Shown here: positions 62,301 through 64,000 of the stretch, in pieces
How the letters are laid out: each line of letters opens with the position of its first letter
Position numbering within the stretch: the first letter of the stretch is position 1
Origin: Parietichytrium sp. I65-24A
Lineage: Eukaryota; Sar; Bigyra; Thraustochytrida; Thraustochytriidae
DNA length: 64,000 nucleotides
Assembly: GCA_012862575.1 (NCBI GenBank)
Contig: BLSF01000005.1
Coordinates: 744,001 to 808,000 of the forward strand
Reading direction: 5' to 3'
Notes under the pieces: model-generated
What the model was told of the DNA's origin: nothing
Database searches by the model: none
What the model saw: the letters and a program-made list of their open reading frames with translations, nothing else
Made by a program: the position numbers and the translations under genes

Positions 62301-63109
62301 TCAAGTAGCGCAAAGCTCGCAAGCCGGCCTCCAAATCCCACTCCAACAGAGTTCTTCACTGCATGGTCGTCCACTGCAGGGTATGCAAGCTGCTGGTCAA
62401 GCTCTTTCCTGGAGTCTAGGAAAACACAAAGTGCGGGGCTCGCGAGGTACGGGAACGAGTGCGAGATCAAGAGGTGTTTCCACTCTCTGTATCGAAATCG
62501 TAGGATGCACTTTACTTGGTGCCATGTCTTGGACCCAGCCGGCTTGCTGCGAACAGTGAGTTCAAAGTTGGATGCCTCACTTGTATCCTCTGTGGTAGGA
62601 TTCAAGTCCTGTAAAAACGCCTCTGTGCCATCTCCGTTTTTTGTCAAAAAGCTGTACAAAACTCTGGTATGACCTTTCATCGGGCCCCTGGGGGGTTCTA
62701 GAAAGGCAAGGCCAGTGAACGTGTAGCCTCTCAAAAGACCCAGCTGAAGAGGAGGGATCGACACGGCATCTTGTAGCTGGAAGCCAAATTCTATGTACGC
62801 GTCCGGAAATATATAGGTTAATTCTCCACACGAAAACTGAGATCGGGAAGAGTCCGCGACGAACACCCCCAAGCAGTCCAACAAGACGCATCTCAGGGAA
62901 GCGTTATCCGTGACCCTGAGCCAGTCCAATAGTTGCTTGAGGCCTTCCGTGGACGCCACACATGTTTGAAGTCTATTTTCGAGACGCTTCAAGAAACCGC
63001 GCAATGAGCTCCGGTTATCTCGTGGTTGATTCTCCACGATTGAGGCCCACTCTGCTTTGAGTTGCTTTATCGTAGTGGCGAGCACACGATTGCCTTCGTC
63101 CTTCTCCAT
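53396..63109 (-). CDS. Giant BEACH-WD40 protein (LRBA/NBEA/WDFY class)
   Basis: A 3237-residue protein from one intronless 9.7 kb frame; the ATG at 63109 is preceded by an open stretch to a TTG at 63220. Order of parts: an N-terminal region with a concanavalin A-like (LamG-type) segment at about 75-270; a long alpha-helical and serine-rich middle; a possible discoidin-like segment at about 1470-1650 (GWTVLDRRSEVRF); a PH-like domain at about 2200-2380 (GRLIVSQEAIYFDP, then FFFDFE); a BEACH domain at about 2400-2670 (ISNFEYLMRLNLLAGRS, YPVFPWVLADY, FHYGSHYSTMAGV, LWIDLIFGHKS); then WD40 repeats to the end. BEACH proteins scaffold vesicle traffic, lysosome biogenesis or selective autophagy. The C-terminal FYVE finger of WDFY3 is absent, so assignment to LRBA/NBEA versus WDFY is open. 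Confidence 0.9.
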   Translation of the reverse strand: MEKDEGNRVLATTIKQLKAEWASIVENQPRDNRSSLRGFLKRLENRLQTCVASTEGLKQLLDWLRVTDNASLRCVLLDCLGVFVADSSRSQFSCGELTYIFPDAYIEFGFQLQDAVSIPPLQLGLLRGYTFTGLAFLEPPRGPMKGHTRVLYSFLTKNGDGTEAFLQDLNPTTEDTSEASNFELTVRSKPAGSKTWHQVKCILRFRYREWKHLLISHSFPYLASPALCVFLDSRKELDQQLAYPAVDDHAVKNSVGVGFGGRLASFALLEGHVSEKQAQELCYGQPRLKVAIPNPEFSLGVNKVPTAKKRAHGPELLQTYLTKRFSLGRVGHLTAEGIAELRQNVQDILRQAPGHGAASRLSPRTLLATASASLSKRTFSFSSAASPKSQGQEQTKVVFHNQIPEPATEEEAEERRVDLRQSTERAGRLLSRDHKYEDLVVVFTYDPRTCIAGVEELCNWQKRIKDGVMETLTVSGRRKTVGSDMVIEPLPLSHVKIVEGLSFGKPNRSTSVYARLNGDAAAVMDNHQHPSLEPLGGVLPLLVLLASLLPPGVQLQHQMFPYAPSDAEILMYGAKYAEGDPSALSGALPTEEVGQQGELLAKTVLTLGELLHAREVYREQFLHLGGFALVGWVLQNVNPDLLTISLAKACIECVFLVGVVDLRLRCDGQLLVLFEHKIWSRAASPTQIFWAQRLYGRIEADPLESRIEVGVQTILDVLAACWDESIIDVEEGFPTERGDEEEESKARSASDNQYGFDNTDASHAGDDCAPDSPRDHDLSIEVDELDYVGGNMKDTPRGSRRRDSAYLSAECVQPLVQMIRLFFFTNGLIGKSWSDAEQNPTPGRGESSNPSAPEGDEPTRVEFSDKPGPLPSEISAILNFAARHQKVDATAQLLELLAALFLPLIVDSDKWEPESVDVAISLYDAIEACGGINILLGVGARFGETTLMNPSKAKNRESVPPSPSSASSSSFKLRSKLTGHLQTPRGDVADMLSSPSPQTGGSSSFKLRHRLSANSLLAGQAQTPRSLANSSPPDSPPSLASPGDMLSPASPTLRGLFPVEITPLGSSSMYIPHGTPNSAEPATPNTSSTHRTSELDDERNGLLSPNKGIPAKNRAAMLLLTGRMILLDDKVSTAAMLRELENNPTQQESLIEGRRTRRQHQFGIVLRALLPVQHVASFRLEDDLVEEVSKEVSPGLLDAIVAIVLGSAVENEEVDDFLPHDDSLMLAMPEGLPVLGGLLSALSKADEETKSIAARNILLKLSLALKSSYTAREQVTSLPRWQTWLLPVMLLHENSLDQNDDQSADYLLGEVATDLLCTLMEHETQRNDDPKVDSKKFSRPHAGWASWQGLAESTLRLTKEKERSMMLMELEEAKAVPELRQILPELNALIEIHANEKAARVLRRVLERVWERAVMMLQVEGLEQAAIHNFFMTAAMAEESLLMNLNLLRLRRISPGGIISSSTSTIFRCPSPIPGASPISCSAKCLIDEKRDTKWVDASADVNPDHCQLAGFSQSSQSWIAYRYPFYAFATSAESPPFLRHRIVFYTVRSAFDQPELDPSGWTLFGRTNSARDLPHAQQQQLAKQQDSANSGGWTVLDRRSEVRFASRYQAVHCWVQQTGYYDEYKLVLDPPVKRGKVVKSKDGTKLYVKVQLGEVTFYECDVQDWHQDSPGQNAQREQVTELQVVSNEFSANSAELERFCKLGVQIIKFIRTASVRGESGQRERVKSFDLDETEAKIQVSGLAKHAVLRFLGHILRHAAIVPVETLSEAAGLAQIYFSEDLQIPSPANRSLIMVLLHCIHHGLCSLASNELNGARVDTLFSMVGPMLRDLALLTPGQVEAAQSSVTGFLHLWRTSLAPEVNRALERVMEAEALHRNVHFTFQRSTTAAMARRANPVEVAAYGAGKSHRPIVLDLAAKKKLQVFQNREDERLYTCQVSRMSISEQVERKWRKLLETDEVMQIELNPTTQLSNYRHRLFRLGPFVEPRHRVRSQLIRNPNGNPHVGAASGVADRMERKRQRDRELALSVDTDMGQRMSPATTRGEAEGGNGVGSEQSWEQFGAQLSKQISIADMSLMTRAEEEETTDPSSRGDKTCSEESDVPTGKSGNTPSPQVRGSPGQNSFKHNLSVVTPSSGAAWMDRQNPNYSLASPISAGTPHAMSEFIESRRKLTLEEWVHRQPDPIRGETKQPWPAKTELVLAAARCFLIQPEYEVPGRLIVSQEAIYFDPDQPETNALYLMRPSSLGAQDRVGHDGDFDATTSQRWNQELSLSAIGTQLTARARAELRKRKRRHRKVWLLADIEKLLLRRYRMRDSAFEMFVSGSQHESFFFDFESVMKCHPFRNTSGEWDVREEVDRNGNWSRNNIVHKLWGNLSGTTKRRSQRPNESARSLVARYTKMWQERSISNFEYLMRLNLLAGRSTCDLTQYPVFPWVLADYESKTLDLNNPNVYRDLSKPMGALSEDRLLEARERYRTFEDPSTPKFHYGSHYSTMAGVVLYFLVRLEPFTTLHIKMQDGHLDIPDRLFNSVPGTWKLCTTAMSEVKELTPEFYTQPEFLVNHNKFNLGTAHDGKPVGDVELPPWANKSPDVFISKMREALESEHVSKNLHLWIDLIFGHKSRLPDAADADNVFYYLTYPGAVDMDAIKDPGMRLATELQIKHFGQCPMQLFSRPHPSRGASPSPPYPLGYILHPDRVKQTLSNVADDDFTDNGEDESLDDDDQNSVENSGAPASRVREETQDELEQVASFGPSQTFCMATDHGNAVAVRLLENRALCLFENGDLCVFLWGRREGYEKMENSPDVGNSSKGSRPSEQGGAAQHLLHTHRYEASRTPLVLHPSPEAVEAQASVVESKVDSASSGTAQPSYPVYSLPLASVRRTLNHSEEADKANSGRANHLSTVALAWSRDGSILAHAGCGVGAVEVYFIDTESGYLRTWSGTLSAHYADVSALAIFGASLVSGCEDGSVRVWDLLDSSGANKEWGIAAVPRLSLMGHSSPVTALAVSETQGLVVSVSRSACLMHNLCSGALLGSFPDVCKEGVDLVRISEYSGLILFCTVTNSLYLYKSARPAPPLAIVRLQEKVLDIVFTKQDYGVGASEVILCSKQDGTVTARAVRQSLAPVARFEIWPPGHSVAGVKRNALNTLSLNVTEEALVAGASDGTICLVALPNFISAGPNVTIPLVGSFDVNAKFAAAKSAMLNKIDKTKVFATARGVASEAVGVAAKLARGFTSVFGGGKD

Positions 63110-64000
63110 TACGGCTACTCGTGGTTGTTTTCTTTCTCGCGAACGCGCGCGCAAGTGTGTATATAACCAAAATCGGTCACACGAGCTATCAAAACACGAA
63201 TTCGCCAACTTGAGCGTCAACGTTGGGCCCTCCCCTTGCTCGCTCCCTTTGACGTATTCTCTCGCGTCTCTCGCGCTCTTGGAGGCTTGCGAGCGCCGCG
63301 TCTGTTAGCTATTCGCTCTTCGTGGGAGTTGGTTGGGGATCGTTCGATTCGTGCGAGGCGAGATGGCCGGCACTGAGAGCAGCGAGTATCTGCGAGCCCT
63401 GAGAGTACTCTCAGTCTTAGGTTACAACATGTTACAACAGTGGAATCTGCCCAATCTGTCTGTTCTGTCTGTTCCGTCCTGGTTTCGGCAGTCTACTCAG
63501 TCTCCTCTCATTCGTCTCTCCATCTCATTTCATCCTCAGTTTTTTTCTCTTGCCCGGCCGCCGCATTGCAAAACTTTTCGCAAAGTCACGTTCATGTTCA
63601 TGTTCATCTTCGTATTCATGTTTGCGAACTGACATTGCATTGCCTGCCTGTCACAGTGATCGAAAGATCTAACTCTATCTATTTTAGGGCTCAGAGTAGC
63701 TGAGGGAATAGCTGAGAACTTGCAGAACGAAGTCAACATGGGACCGGTACTACTGGTACTGGTACCGGAACAACCGGTACATACCGGTACCCGGTTCTAG
63801 CACCAGAGTGAGCGGTACGTTTCACTGTAAATTTATTTGGTAGCATACCCTACCGTGTTCTGCTTAGTTACTGGTCCATACGATCTACTAACGCTCTATT
63901 CGATCCGCTTCCTATCGGAGGTTCCACCTATTTCCACCTGACCGGAACTTGAAGGTGGGATCCTGGTTCCAAAAGTAGAGGAACTGCGTTTACCGTACCC
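63110..64000. other. Upstream region of the BEACH gene with GTAC-rich end
   Basis: CT-rich stretches at about 63230-63290 and 63460-63560 are purine-rich on the BEACH sense strand. GTAC palindromes lie at 63401-63413 and densely at 63743-63796. No gene is supported before the end of the window. Confidence 0.55.
63743..63796. promoter_or_regulatory. Dense GGTAC/GTACC palindrome cluster
   Basis: Six or so GTAC cores, mostly ACCGGTAC or GGTACCGG, lie within 54 bases. The nearest start codon seen is the BEACH ATG at 63109, on the minus strand about 640 bases away. A gene beyond the window edge could equally be the target. Function is unknown. Confidence 0.35.

Noticed and set aside
1-64000. CRISPR arrays, rRNA genes, retroelements or virus-derived genes
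   Set aside because: No direct-repeat/spacer arrays, rRNA-like blocks, reverse transcriptase, integrase or capsid-like frames were seen.

Overview
The window is a gene-dense stretch of nuclear DNA from a eukaryotic microbe. It holds 21 protein genes in 64 kb, on both strands, mostly uninterrupted; only five carry introns. The six introns I could place all start with GTAAGT, and five of the six are 74-98 bp long. Gene content points to a flagellated protist, most likely a stramenopile (labyrinthulomycete or oomycete-like). The clues are an axonemal dynein assembly factor (DNAAF1), a plant-type topoisomerase VI A subunit, a vacuolar sorting receptor, a bZIP factor with a non-canonical basic region, and a transposase-like protein resembling a family I recall from oomycetes. 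This placement is inference; no rRNA, tRNA or organelle gene is present to confirm it.

Layout. Positions 1-3050 hold no convincing gene, only GA-rich and GTAC-rich DNA. Positions 3051-8020 carry a bZIP factor (+), a spliced JmjC ribosomal oxygenase (-) and a CDF cation transporter (-). Positions 9449-14446 carry three secretory-pathway genes: a vacuolar sorting receptor (+), glucosidase II beta (-) and a GH18 chitobiase-like enzyme (+). Positions 15441-25509 carry TOP6A (+), a TBC-domain protein (-), a coiled-coil protein (+), VPS33 (-) and a small basic protein (-). Positions 27080-36164 carry a spliced CAMK-type kinase with RPxSA motifs (+), DNAAF1 (+), a WDR83-like protein (-) and SUA5 (+). 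Positions 36586-48521 carry a three-exon M1 aminopeptidase (-), an acylated START-domain protein (+), a spliced SUMO protease with a split catalytic domain (+) and a small two-exon gene (-). Positions 49312-52847 hold a transposon-derived gene combining a DDE-like region, a YqaJ-like nuclease region and a C-terminal zinc knuckle. Positions 53396-63109 are one intronless 9.7 kb BEACH/WD40 gene.

The genes form no operon, but themes recur. Endolysosomal traffic is represented by the sorting receptor, VPS33, the TBC protein and the BEACH protein. Flagella are represented by DNAAF1 and perhaps the RPxSA kinase and two small proteins. Regulation and modification are represented by bZIP, START, SUMO protease, JmjC and SUA5. 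Intergenic DNA carries two recurring motifs: clusters of GTAC palindromes, and purine-rich tracts on the sense strand upstream of several starts. Many apparent reading frames begin at TTG or GTG; I moved starts to the first credible in-frame ATG.
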